Below, piece by piece: positions 34,696 to 42,770 of a stretch of 53,551 nucleotides of DNA. How positions within the stretch are numbered: position 1 is the first letter of the stretch; the number at the start of each line of letters is the position of its first letter. The notes beneath the pieces were generated by a model, which ran no database searches, was not told the DNA's origin, and saw only the letters and a list, made by a program, of their open reading frames with translations. The stretch is from Lysobacterales bacterium (GTDB lineage: Bacteria; Pseudomonadota; Gammaproteobacteria; Xanthomonadales; SZUA-36), in the NCBI GenBank assembly GCA_014238945.1, contig JABAAB010000112.1, positions 1 to 53,551 on the forward strand, in the 5' to 3' direction. A program made the translations under genes and the position numbers.

Positions 34696-35886
34696 TTATT
34701 GGTTATATCGTGAATAGCCCGGTGGCAGTGCATCCGGGGAGTCCAGCATCACCACATGGTCACTGTAGCGACCGTTGAAATCGGTTCTGCCACTCAGGCT
34801 GTAAGCCCCCAGGCCACCAAACTCAAGATGATCGCCGACCCGGATATCCCGCGGTAGTTCCACCTTTTCGGGCAAAACGTCGGCTGAGTCGCAGGTCGGG
34901 CCATACAGGGTAAAGGGACGCAACTTGCCTTGCAGTCTCTCACCACCACGATAACAGCGGCAGGCAAACTGCTTGTGGCCCTCGTAACGCAATTCCCAGA
35001 ATATTCCGTGCATGCCGTCATTGAGATAAAGACGGTCATCTTTTCGTAACAACACTTCCGAGATGGCGGACAAACCCGGTGCGGCCAGCGCCCGTCCTGG
35101 CTCGGTCAAAATTTCCCCACCGGCGGTCACCGGCAATCGATGTTTTGCTTCGGATATGGCTTCGAAATAGCGATCCAGGGGTGGCATTGAAAATTGGGGG
35201 TAGGATCGGGGGAAACCACCCCCGATATCGACCAGGCGGATATCAAATGGCAGGTTGGACATAATTTCGGCGGCGATTGAAATCGCGTGACGGTACGCTC
35301 CGGGTTCGGTGACCATGCTACCCACATTGAATGCCAGCGCAGCTTCGGCACCGGTACTGGCAATGGCTTTGAGTAACGCCGGTACCTGTTCTGCAGGCGC
35401 CCCGAATCTCAGTGACAGGTCATGCATCGCGGCATCGTGATGTACAGCCAGCCTCGCGAATATTACCGATCCCGACATTTCGATCTCGCTTTTTAGCCGC
35501 TTGATCCCGTCCGGGTGATCGATCACAAAATGACGCACGTCAAAATTTTTCTGGGCCGACCGCGCCTCGCCACGCAACAGCACAGGAACCATGAAATAAC
35601 AACACGCTTGCGGAAAGACCGTCTTTACTGTCTCGATTTCTACCAGTGATGCACAGTCAAAGTGACGGACGCCAGATTCAGCCAACAGCCGGATAACTTC
35701 AGGTTCGGCACAGGCTTTTACGGCATACAGAACGCGACCGGGAAAACCCGATACAAAGGCGGCGGCCGAGCGCTGGTATACATGCGGGTAAATACAATAA
35801 ACCGGGTGCTCCGGATCAAGTGTGGTCAGCAATGACTCAACGCAGGGATAGTGTTCCATATCAGGCATAATGGCATCATCGCACAT
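34696..35886 (-). CDS. Type III PLP decarboxylase, ornithine/lysine decarboxylase-like
   Basis: This 396-residue alanine-racemase-fold enzyme has PLP Lys57 (VLYAVKACAEP), the glycine loop DIGGGFPRSYP (about 220), TEPGRALAA binding the phosphate, and GPTCDSADVLPE (Cys332, Asp333) matching the Cys-Asp pair of eukaryotic-type ornithine decarboxylase. This pair contacts the substrate amine, so ornithine or lysine is the expected substrate and putrescine or cadaverine the product. The His that stacks on the PLP ring (HVGSQ in the family) is Asn187 here (FNVGSM), which is unusual and may affect activity. Start choice among three in-frame ATGs (35886, 35868, 35859) is uncertain. It has no polyamine partner gene nearby. 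Confidence 0.8.
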   Translation of the reverse strand: MCDDAIMPDMEHYPCVESLLTTLDPEHPVYCIYPHVYQRSAAAFVSGFPGRVLYAVKACAEPEVIRLLAESGVRHFDCASLVEIETVKTVFPQACCYFMVPVLLRGEARSAQKNFDVRHFVIDHPDGIKRLKSEIEMSGSVIFARLAVHHDAAMHDLSLRFGAPAEQVPALLKAIASTGAEAALAFNVGSMVTEPGAYRHAISIAAEIMSNLPFDIRLVDIGGGFPRSYPQFSMPPLDRYFEAISEAKHRLPVTAGGEILTEPGRALAAPGLSAISEVLLRKDDRLYLNDGMHGIFWELRYEGHKQFACRCYRGGERLQGKLRPFTLYGPTCDSADVLPEKVELPRDIRVGDHLEFGGLGAYSLSGRTDFNGRYSDHVVMLDSPDALPPGYSRYNQ

Positions 35887-36040
35887 TTTGATTGCTCAAA
35901 ACCCAGGTATGAATCTCAATTTTTCTCTGACTTGCTCGAAACACCTGGCTTTATGGCAAGCTGCATGCCAAGTTTTTCGTGGAAGGAGATACAGGTTTTG
36001 TTGGTACAACAAACTTTGATTATCGCTCAAGGCTGTATAA

Positions 36041-36259
36041 CTCGGAGATGGGCTATTTTTTCGCAGCGATCCGCTGGCCAGGTCGTTGAACGAGGCCTTT
36101 GATTATCTGGTTTCCACCTCCTATCGATGGGGCAGTCCCGAGTGGCTGAAAATGCGGCGCAAAAGCATGGAAATCAGAGGTCTGAAAAGTTGGTCTACGA
36201 GACATCAGAGAACGGTGTTCAAAACACTCAAGAGCACTGGTCTGCACTGGTGGTTCTGA
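36041..36259 (+). other. Unrecognised open frame in a long intergenic region
   Basis: The 35887-36498 gap holds one open stretch of 72 codons between stops (36038 to 36259) encoding LNEAFDYLVSTSYRWGSPEW and KMRRKSMEIRGLKSW. It has no good start codon or ribosome site and I do not recognise a family; it may be the remnant of a gene. The sequence is AT-richer than its neighbours, which fits decayed or acquired DNA. Nothing else in this gap is clear. Confidence 0.3.
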
Positions 36260-36498
36260 AAATTTTGGCTAATTGCCAGAAATACTTCGTAAATTACTGA
36301 TGACTGTCAATATCTGCCTGCTTTGCAAGTACATTTACGATGTTTTTTTGTCAAAACCTGTCAATTTCTCCAGTAGTTCCAACCCCGTATTAAACAGATA
36401 ATATGGCTGTCCCAATGAATCAGTCAGTCTGACCACTGATTCGGAGAGCAAACAGGCGGAATTTTCCCACTGTGTCTCACCCGGGAGGACAAAAATCA

Positions 36499-37011
36499 AT
36501 GAAACATTTCGTCACGCTGGCACTAATCTCCGCATTGCTGTATTTCGGCTACGTTCAGTATGGCAATCCATTTGCTGAAAATACCACAAGTATTGAGCGC
36601 CTGGCAGGCCAGGTCATAGGGGTGCTTGATGGTGACACGGTTAAATTAAGGGTCGGAACAGAGACGATGCTCGTTCATCTGATCGGTATCGACGCACCGG
36701 AACATGGCCAGCGCTATGGCGGGCATGCAGGAAACTACCTGGCTGACCTGGTTAACATGCAAATTGTTGTCGTAGAAGTACGCAATGTCGATCGTCGTGG
36801 AGAACCGCTTGGAGAGTTATATCTGAACAACATGTCCGTCAACAAGTTAATGCTTACAGACGGATATGCGTGGGCCAAACGCGGCATTGCAGAGAACGCA
36901 TCCTGGGTTGGATTGGAAAAACTTGCACGGGACAAACGCTTTGGCCTGTGGCGTGAGGCCGGTGCCACCTCACCTTGGGATTATCGCGAGATGATCCGGC
37001 AGGATAGCTAG
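36499..37011 (+). CDS. Staphylococcal nuclease-like (SNase) protein without catalytic arginines
   Basis: This 170-residue protein has an N-terminal hydrophobic segment (FVTLALISALLYFGYV) that anchors or exports it, then one SNase OB-fold. The metal-binding acids are present: Asp46 (VLDGDTV), Asp65 and Glu68 (GIDAPE). The two catalytic arginines (Arg35 and Arg87 in staphylococcal nuclease) appear as His60 (LVHLIGID) and Glu102 (RRGEPLG). Normal family members read RLxGIDxPE and GRxLG there. It may be catalytically weak or have another role. ATG 36499 follows GGGAGGAC; an earlier ATG at 36472 lacks a site. Confidence 0.82.
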   Translation: MKHFVTLALISALLYFGYVQYGNPFAENTTSIERLAGQVIGVLDGDTVKLRVGTETMLVHLIGIDAPEHGQRYGGHAGNYLADLVNMQIVVVEVRNVDRRGEPLGELYLNNMSVNKLMLTDGYAWAKRGIAENASWVGLEKLARDKRFGLWREAGATSPWDYREMIRQDS

Positions 37012-37226
37012 CCGAATTCCGATTGGTTTTGGCAGGGACAGAATAACCACGACCGGCAACTACAGCGGGTCTTATGAAACATACTTTTTAGGTCCAGGGG
37101 TCCGAGGAAGCCCCACGTCTGTGCGGCGTCATCTATCGCAAAATCCCAGGTGGCCGCACCTGGCTTGGCTGTGGACCGGGACATCGAGGATCGGCCGGCA
37201 ACGGACGCAGCCCCCTGATTATCTTG

Positions 37227-38006
37227 TTAACGCTTATTATTCGATGAGTGGTTCCCGTTACCATTACCCCGGCCATTGCGTCGTCCCCGGCCCCACAGGA
37301 CCAGCCCACTGAGTGCCAAAAACCCCAGCGCCAGAGCCAGGATGTCGTACACGATCGTACCCCACGATCCGAAGATGCGACCGCTGTGTATGTCCAGGGT
37401 AAAGCGTTCCAGGCTGATGGCCTGGCCGTTATATTGCCGCTTTATGAATTCATTGACATTGCCAGGTGCATCCGCAGCAATCGACCAGGTCGGTTCATGC
37501 TCCGGTCGTTCTATTGTGTGCCAGTCCATCAGTTCGGTATCCGCCAGCCAATAACGACCACCGGATTTGAGTACTGGACCATGCTCTGATTGGCCGAGCA
37601 GCTCAATGCCATCCGCCCCCGCCTGTTTCCAGGCCAGGCGTTCAATTAGCTGGCCATCCTCATCCACGATCAGTAATTCATCGATGCCGGCAACCAGCAG
37701 CCAGTCTCCAAAGGCCACAGCGCCCACACCGGCGGTTGCAGCGGTCACATGCTGGTCATCCAGGTACAGATCTGAACCCGCAAAGCTCAGCCATCGTTGG
37801 TTAACCGGAAAGCTGGTCAGGTCCGGTACCTCACCCAGTCCGTACCAACTGAGCAGAAATGGCCTGGACACATGGTTTTGGTCAAGACCGAGATCACTGG
37901 AGTGATTAATCACCATGCCGCTGATGACCATGAAAAGGGCAAAAACACCAGCGCCGAGACCTATCGTCCGGTGCCAGCGACGTGTTTTGGAATTCCTACG
38001 CGCCAT
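37227..38006 (-). CDS. PepSY-associated transmembrane protein
   Basis: This 259-residue protein has an N-terminal helix preceded by RRWHRTIGLGAG, a second motif VINHSSDLG and, near the C-terminus, LDIHSGRIFGSWG followed by a further membrane helix (ILALALGFLALSGLVLW). The paired histidines of these PepSY_TM proteins are thought to bind haem and carry electrons across the inner membrane, as in FoxB/PiuB-like ferrisiderophore reductases. The tail is Gly/Asn/Arg-rich. ATG 38006 overlaps the end of the FMN-binding protein, so it belongs to a three-gene operon with it and the porin, driven from a Fur-box promoter. Confidence 0.8.
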   Translation of the reverse strand: MARRNSKTRRWHRTIGLGAGVFALFMVISGMVINHSSDLGLDQNHVSRPFLLSWYGLGEVPDLTSFPVNQRWLSFAGSDLYLDDQHVTAATAGVGAVAFGDWLLVAGIDELLIVDEDGQLIERLAWKQAGADGIELLGQSEHGPVLKSGGRYWLADTELMDWHTIERPEHEPTWSIAADAPGNVNEFIKRQYNGQAISLERFTLDIHSGRIFGSWGTIVYDILALALGFLALSGLVLWGRGRRNGRGNGNGNHSSNNKR

Positions 38007-38538
38007 TTTTGCAACCGGTTTCTTTGTGCAGATACAGGGCCAGTCCGGCAAGACGGGTCAATGCGTTGACTGACAGTGTGGCACCCGATATCCCGTCGAT
38101 GGTGGAGTCCAATTGATTGTCGCTGCCCTGCGTCATACCATCAAACTGTTCTGTGAATGCGGGCGCCACGACTTCACCCCCACGGTTCTCCCGGTAAACC
38201 AGCACCCGCAGGCTCTGGATATGGTCCTGATCAATAATGACTCCAACCGTTATGGGCAGTTCTTTGCCAATCTCATCAAGTATCCAGGCTGAGCGGCCTT
38301 CTCTGCACCAGTATCTCAGACGCAGGGTGGCATAGTCGTGACCCAACAGACGCTTGACCTCCATTTTGGTAGCACCACTGAACCAGACTACCCTGCTCTG
38401 CGGATGCGCACTGCCAAACGCACGGGTCAAGAACTGTTCCCTGGTCTCATAGACTGAATCTGCAAGTACCGTTGAAGAAAGCCCCATGGCCAGGGTCAGG
38501 TACCATGCGACTAGCAATTTTTCACGGGCCGTGCTCAT
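37996..38538 (-). CDS. Periplasmic FMN-binding domain protein
   Basis: This 180-residue protein has a signal peptide (LLVAWYLTLAMGLSSTVLAD) and an FMN_bind domain near the C-terminus with DSTIDGISGATLS, the motif where FMN is attached covalently by ApbE in NqrC/RnfG-like proteins. In this setting it should accept electrons from the PepSY membrane protein and reduce a periplasmic target, most plausibly ferric iron given the upstream Fur box. It lies between the porin (5 bp away) and the PepSY gene (11-bp overlap). Direct evidence for the acceptor is lacking. Confidence 0.82.
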   Translation of the reverse strand: MSTAREKLLVAWYLTLAMGLSSTVLADSVYETREQFLTRAFGSAHPQSRVVWFSGATKMEVKRLLGHDYATLRLRYWCREGRSAWILDEIGKELPITVGVIIDQDHIQSLRVLVYRENRGGEVVAPAFTEQFDGMTQGSDNQLDSTIDGISGATLSVNALTRLAGLALYLHKETGCKNGA

Positions 38539-38542
38539 ACGC

Positions 38543-39787
38543 TCAAAAACTGTAACCGAGACCTAGATCAATAGCGGTGAAGTCTCTGCCGTCCTGACTT
38601 TCCAGCTCATGGTTGCGGTCCCGGTAGTCGAGTTTGACTACCACGTTTTGATGCGGCCACCAGTTCAGACCCAGTTCCCATTGATCAAATTTATCCCTTG
38701 AGCGCGCGCCCTCGAGCGCTTCGTAGCGGGTATAAAATCCGAGCTTGGGACTGATACGGTAACTCGGTTCCAGATACCAACCGGTCTGCTTGTCGGCATC
38801 GGCGGCCTCGACGGCCTCACCGGAAAAATGCCAACGGGCATAGAGTGCCCTCAAACCAAACCCACCATGACGATAATCCACATGAGCCTCGTACAGGGTA
38901 CCGTGGTCGAGACCGTCATCTGCCATCTGGGACGGGTCAAACTGGTGCTGAACCGTCAATCCCGCCTGTAAACCAGCAATACCCAGGTAACGAAGCCGGC
39001 CGGTCACGGCGCCATCGCTGGCCAGCGCCTTGGCCACCTTCTGCCGCCCACTTCGAACCCGGAATGCATTGCTGCCGGTTACCGGCATTGCCAATCCGGA
39101 ATGCAGGGCCAGGTCCCAATGCCAACCGGAGCCAAAACGGCCGTTGATGCCTGCCCCGGCCTCCCACCAGGTGCTGGGTACAATAATATTTTCAACATCG
39201 TTACGCTCAACACCATAAAAAGTGGGTGGTTCGTGGGTCTCGTTCAACAGGCCTACCGGCAGCAAAAATATCCCGGCTTTTGAATGTGTACCTGGACTCA
39301 GGTCGAACTCTACAAAGGCCTGCTCCAGTTCCACCTCGCCCGGGGTATCGCCCCCACTGTCCGCCACCAGTGAATGTTCCAGTTCCAGTTCGGAGTAAAA
39401 ACGGGTCTTGTCGTTGAATTGGTGCCCAAAAAATAGTACGAAGCGGTGGAAATCAACTTCCTCAACATCACGTTCAGGGTCCCGTGCATCCAACTGGGTA
39501 AAATGCAGTTCACCGTATCCACCGATGGTGGTATTCGGGTCTTCGCCCTCGTACAGTCTTTGCGAATCAAGCACATCGGCAACAGCTTCAACCCTGGCAT
39601 CGGTTTCGGCAGAGCTTGTCTTTGTCTCTGTCAGCAGCTGTTTTAAATCATCTATTTGTTGTTGCAATGATTCGAGCCTGTTGACCAGGTTTGCGTTGTC
39701 TTCGTGTGCGTGAATTTGCGGAGACAACAGAAGACAAAACAGCAATGCGGTTCTCACTATCACTGAGTGGCGCCTGCATGGATGCAT
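38543..39787 (-). CDS. Outer-membrane porin with N-terminal coiled coil
   Basis: This 414-residue protein has a signal peptide (VIVRTALLFCLLLSPQIHAHE), a coiled-coil stalk (VNRLESLQQQIDDLKQLL) and then a long beta-barrel region with alternating hydrophobic/polar strands, GGYGELHFTQLD at the start and a terminal ...LGLGYSF ending in Phe, as outer-membrane barrels do. The layout is like the phosphate-selective O/P-type porins. It leads the Fur-controlled operon with the FMN and PepSY proteins, so it may admit small iron chelates or a reduced shuttle. ATG 39787 is preceded by AAAGGAA; earlier in-frame codons are less likely. Confidence 0.82.
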   Translation of the reverse strand: MHPCRRHSVIVRTALLFCLLLSPQIHAHEDNANLVNRLESLQQQIDDLKQLLTETKTSSAETDARVEAVADVLDSQRLYEGEDPNTTIGGYGELHFTQLDARDPERDVEEVDFHRFVLFFGHQFNDKTRFYSELELEHSLVADSGGDTPGEVELEQAFVEFDLSPGTHSKAGIFLLPVGLLNETHEPPTFYGVERNDVENIIVPSTWWEAGAGINGRFGSGWHWDLALHSGLAMPVTGSNAFRVRSGRQKVAKALASDGAVTGRLRYLGIAGLQAGLTVQHQFDPSQMADDGLDHGTLYEAHVDYRHGGFGLRALYARWHFSGEAVEAADADKQTGWYLEPSYRISPKLGFYTRYEALEGARSRDKFDQWELGLNWWPHQNVVVKLDYRDRNHELESQDGRDFTAIDLGLGYSF

Positions 39788-39830
39788 GTAAAAATTCCTT
39801 TGATTGCTGCCTGGGAAGAAAGAAGGAGAT

Positions 39831-39859
39831 ATCGTAATGTAAATGAGAATTATTCGCAA
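39831..39859 (-). promoter_or_regulatory. Fur-box promoter of the porin-FMN-PepSY operon
   Basis: On the minus strand TTGCGA (39854-39859) and TACGAT (39831-39836) are 17 bp apart. Between and over the -35 box sits TGAGAAT-T-ATTCGCA (39844-39858), which matches the 7-1-7 Fur consensus TGATAAT-N-ATTATCA at 11 of 14 positions. Iron-loaded Fur bound there would block the promoter, so the operon is expected to be switched on under iron limitation. Confidence 0.7.
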
Positions 39860-39897
39860 TAAGATAGCATGTTCTTGAGCACGGAATCTTCGGCATG

Positions 39898-39913
39898 ATT
39901 GACACAGGTCAAT
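39898..39913. promoter_or_regulatory. FNR/Dnr-like palindrome
   Basis: ATTGAC-ACAG-GTCAAT is a perfect inverted repeat with 6-bp arms and the TTGAC-N4-GTCAA core of the CRP/FNR superfamily (FNR consensus TTGAT-N4-ATCAA). It lies 111 bp upstream of the porin start and about 175 bp upstream of the di-heme enzyme, so it could act on either operon. Redox, oxygen or NO control of these electron-transfer genes is plausible. Confidence 0.45.
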
Positions 39914-40088
39914 TAGCTGCTTGGCTCAAATCGTCTTTCCCTGCTGGAACAGGACTTGGGAATGCAGCCATTGAGGTTCAAGTAATTCAGGCCCAAATCT
40001 TCTTTGCTATAATTTGATCCTGCCAGGGATCGGACCCGCATCGTCAACTTTTTGGCGGTGTCATTCATCACCTCAGGCATATTTGCCC

Positions 40089-41291
40089 ATGAAAATCCCC
40101 TACCAAAAGGCACACGACATCATTCGACTGGTCATCCTGTGTCTGATCGGCGTGGTGTGTATTAATGTGGTCGCCGGTAACAAGGATCCAGCCATCGAGC
40201 TCTCGGACCGCTGCCCGCCTTATTTCAGGCTGGACGACCAAAACCTGTGCCGTCTGAGCACTTTGTATGATCTTTACCCGTTGGCCAACCCGAAATGGGG
40301 TGGTTACCGGGTGGCCCTGCCCGAACGCCGTGACGGTTATACCCCGCAACTCATCGACCTTGGCCGATACCTGTTCTTTGACCCCGTACTGTCTGCCGAT
40401 GGGGACCTGTCCTGTGCGCACTGTCACCATCCCGATTTTGGGATGTCCGATGGGCGGGCACGCAGTATCGGTCGTCACGGACGCGGCCTGGGTCCGGCCA
40501 GAACTGGTGGAGAGGAGTTACCACGGGGTGCACCCATGTTGTGGAACATGGCTTTCCAACAGTCATTCTTCTGGGATGGCCGTGCCGCTACCCTTGAAGA
40601 GCAGATTCAGACCGTTTTGGAAACAAGCAGCGAGATGGCCACCAGTCCTGAGCAGGTAGTGGCAAGTCTGAATGAAGTTGCCGTCTATCGCCGTTTGTTT
40701 TTTGAGGTATTTGGTGACGAAGAGGTGAGTTTTTCCCAGGTGCTGCGGGCCCTGGTGGCTTTTGAAACCAGCCTGGTTTCGTTGAACAGCCCCTATGACC
40801 GCTATATCCACGGTGATCAACAGGCGATCAATGCCCAGGAAAAAAATGGGCTGCATATCTTCAGATCCTTTGCCAGTCGTTGTTCCCAGTGCCATGCACC
40901 GCCTTTGTTTACCAGTGGACAACTCGCTACAACCGGTATTCCTGGCCAACCGGGCAAGCCTTATGACGTCGGGGCAGAAAGTGTACTCGATGAAGCCAGT
41001 CTGCGCGGGGCCTTCAAAGTCCCCGCACTCAGGAACATTGCCCGAACGGCACCCTTTATGCACGCGGGCCAGTTTGCTTCGCTGAGTGAAGCAGTAAGCT
41101 TCTATAATAATGAACCGGGACATGCAGTGGCCGATAGGGATGACCTGACACTGCACTGGCACATTGTGAACCCTCACTTGCGGGCAGATGAGATCATGGA
41201 TCTGGTGGCATTTTTGAATACACTGACCGATGAAGCGGCATTACCGCAGACCCCTGAGGTGGTTCCGTCCGGGTTGCGGGTACCCAGGTAA
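40089..41291 (+). CDS. Di-heme MauG/cytochrome c peroxidase family protein
   Basis: This 400-residue protein has an N-terminal export segment (IIRLVILCLIGVVCINVVAG) and the two CxxCH haem motifs of the CcP/MauG superfamily: CAHCH at about 109 and CSQCH at about 265, with a GRHGRGLGPARTG loop and FFWDGRAATLEEQ between them. It should sit in the periplasm and either reduce peroxide or, as in MauG/MbnH, oxidise a protein partner. It is followed by a beta-helix/cytochrome protein and a TPR protein on the same strand (43-bp gap, then 50 bp). ATG 40089 is chosen because the upstream extension is not conserved-looking; its ribosome site is weak. Confidence 0.85.
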   Translation: MKIPYQKAHDIIRLVILCLIGVVCINVVAGNKDPAIELSDRCPPYFRLDDQNLCRLSTLYDLYPLANPKWGGYRVALPERRDGYTPQLIDLGRYLFFDPVLSADGDLSCAHCHHPDFGMSDGRARSIGRHGRGLGPARTGGEELPRGAPMLWNMAFQQSFFWDGRAATLEEQIQTVLETSSEMATSPEQVVASLNEVAVYRRLFFEVFGDEEVSFSQVLRALVAFETSLVSLNSPYDRYIHGDQQAINAQEKNGLHIFRSFASRCSQCHAPPLFTSGQLATTGIPGQPGKPYDVGAESVLDEASLRGAFKVPALRNIARTAPFMHAGQFASLSEAVSFYNNEPGHAVADRDDLTLHWHIVNPHLRADEIMDLVAFLNTLTDEAALPQTPEVVPSGLRVPR

Positions 41292-41334
41292 AAGCAGCCG
41301 GATCAGGAAATATTGAAATTTTGAGGAGCATGTT

Positions 41335-42720
41335 ATGCAATTAGATAAATTGGTTGTCCGGTTCATTTTCAGTTCCTGCTGTTTGCTGCCGTCCACCCTC
41401 CTGGCCAGGGATATTGTGGTCAATCCGGGGGAGCAGATACAGGATGCTGTCAACCAGGCGCAGGCCGGTGACAGCGTGCGGGTCATGCCCGGGCTGTACC
41501 AGGAAACCGTGTACATCGACAAGGATGATGTGGCTCTGATCGGAGTCATCATCGATGGTGAGCGAGCCATACTCGACGGGGGTGAAAAAGAACTCCACGA
41601 CGGGATCATTGCATCCGGCCATGGGGTGAACATTGAAGGTTTCCACGTCCGTAATTACCGCAGCAACGGTATAACAACCCAGGGTGCCAACAACTACCGG
41701 ATCCACAACAACATCGTTGAGAATATCCACCTGTATGGAATTTTTCCGCAGTTTGGAAAGAACGGTCTGGTGTCCCAGAACATCACCTCAAATACCTCTG
41801 ATGCAGGTATTTACGTGGGTATTTCAGAGAACGTCGACATCATAGCCAATGAGGCTTTCGACAATGCACTCGGAATCGAGGCAGAAAACTCTCACAATAT
41901 TCTCATTGAAGCCAATTATGTGCACGACAATGCCGTGGGAATTCCGGTGGTGATTTTTCCGGGCATGCAGACCAAGACCTCAGCCGATGTCATCGTACGC
42001 AACAACATGGTGATCAATAATAATTCCACCCTGTTCGAGCGTTCAGCCATGAAAACCGGACGCGGTATCACCGTTACCGCTGTTGACCGGGTGACAATTG
42101 AAGGGAATATCATCAAAGGCAACAGCACCTGTGCTGTGTGTATTAACAGCCTGTCCAGCATGGGTGGGGCTTTCCCGGTCGATGCCGCAGTCGAGCCCGA
42201 GCCGGATCACACCAGTATTACCCGTAATGTGTTTGTCAATAACGGCTATCAGGCAGTGGGTCTCGAGGTCGCGGGTGCCACCATCAAAAATGGCGCAGAC
42301 ATCGTAAATCTTGCCAGGGGAAGGGGACATTGCGCTGCCGCAAGTCAGGGGGCCACGACCCTGGGTCTTTCCCGTTGGGCAGACTGTGATCCACAGTTGA
42401 GCAGTGCACACGTGGAGAGCTATCTTCTTGCTGAACCTGTCGTCAGCCAGGCACTTTCCCGCACCCAGAAAGCGCAACTGACCTACCATGCGGTGTGTTC
42501 CGGGTGTCACTCATATGATCACACCATGATTGGCCCACCAATGATCGTTATCCAGGCGCTGTACAAGAACAATCCGCAAGGACTTGCAGCCTGGATCGCG
42601 GAACCGACCAAGAAGCGACCCTTGGAGCAGTTCCCTGCGATGCCTCCTCAGAATTATCTGTCAGCTGAATTGCGTCTAGACCTTGCGCGTTACATCCTTA
42701 ATGAAGTGGGTGCCAGGTGA
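41335..42720 (+). CDS. Beta-helix repeat protein with C-terminal cytochrome c
   Basis: This 461-residue protein starts with a signal peptide (VVRFIFSSCCLLPSTLLA) and a right-handed parallel beta-helix (about 25-330) with repeating strands such as DIIANEAFDNALGIEAENS and NILIEANYVHDNAVGIPV, as in NosD/carbohydrate-binding proteins. The C-terminal part is a small cytochrome c with CSGCH (Cys388-His392) and a candidate axial methionine in FPAMPPQ. A beta-helix fused to a class-I cytochrome c is not a textbook arrangement. A role as the electron partner or the substrate of the preceding di-heme enzyme is the natural inference. It has a GAGGA ribosome site. Confidence 0.85.
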   Translation: MQLDKLVVRFIFSSCCLLPSTLLARDIVVNPGEQIQDAVNQAQAGDSVRVMPGLYQETVYIDKDDVALIGVIIDGERAILDGGEKELHDGIIASGHGVNIEGFHVRNYRSNGITTQGANNYRIHNNIVENIHLYGIFPQFGKNGLVSQNITSNTSDAGIYVGISENVDIIANEAFDNALGIEAENSHNILIEANYVHDNAVGIPVVIFPGMQTKTSADVIVRNNMVINNNSTLFERSAMKTGRGITVTAVDRVTIEGNIIKGNSTCAVCINSLSSMGGAFPVDAAVEPEPDHTSITRNVFVNNGYQAVGLEVAGATIKNGADIVNLARGRGHCAAASQGATTLGLSRWADCDPQLSSAHVESYLLAEPVVSQALSRTQKAQLTYHAVCSGCHSYDHTMIGPPMIVIQALYKNNPQGLAAWIAEPTKKRPLEQFPAMPPQNYLSAELRLDLARYILNEVGAR

Positions 42721-42770
42721 ACAGCTGCGACGCGCAGATCCCCGGACATCCGGAAACGGGAAGACAGTCA

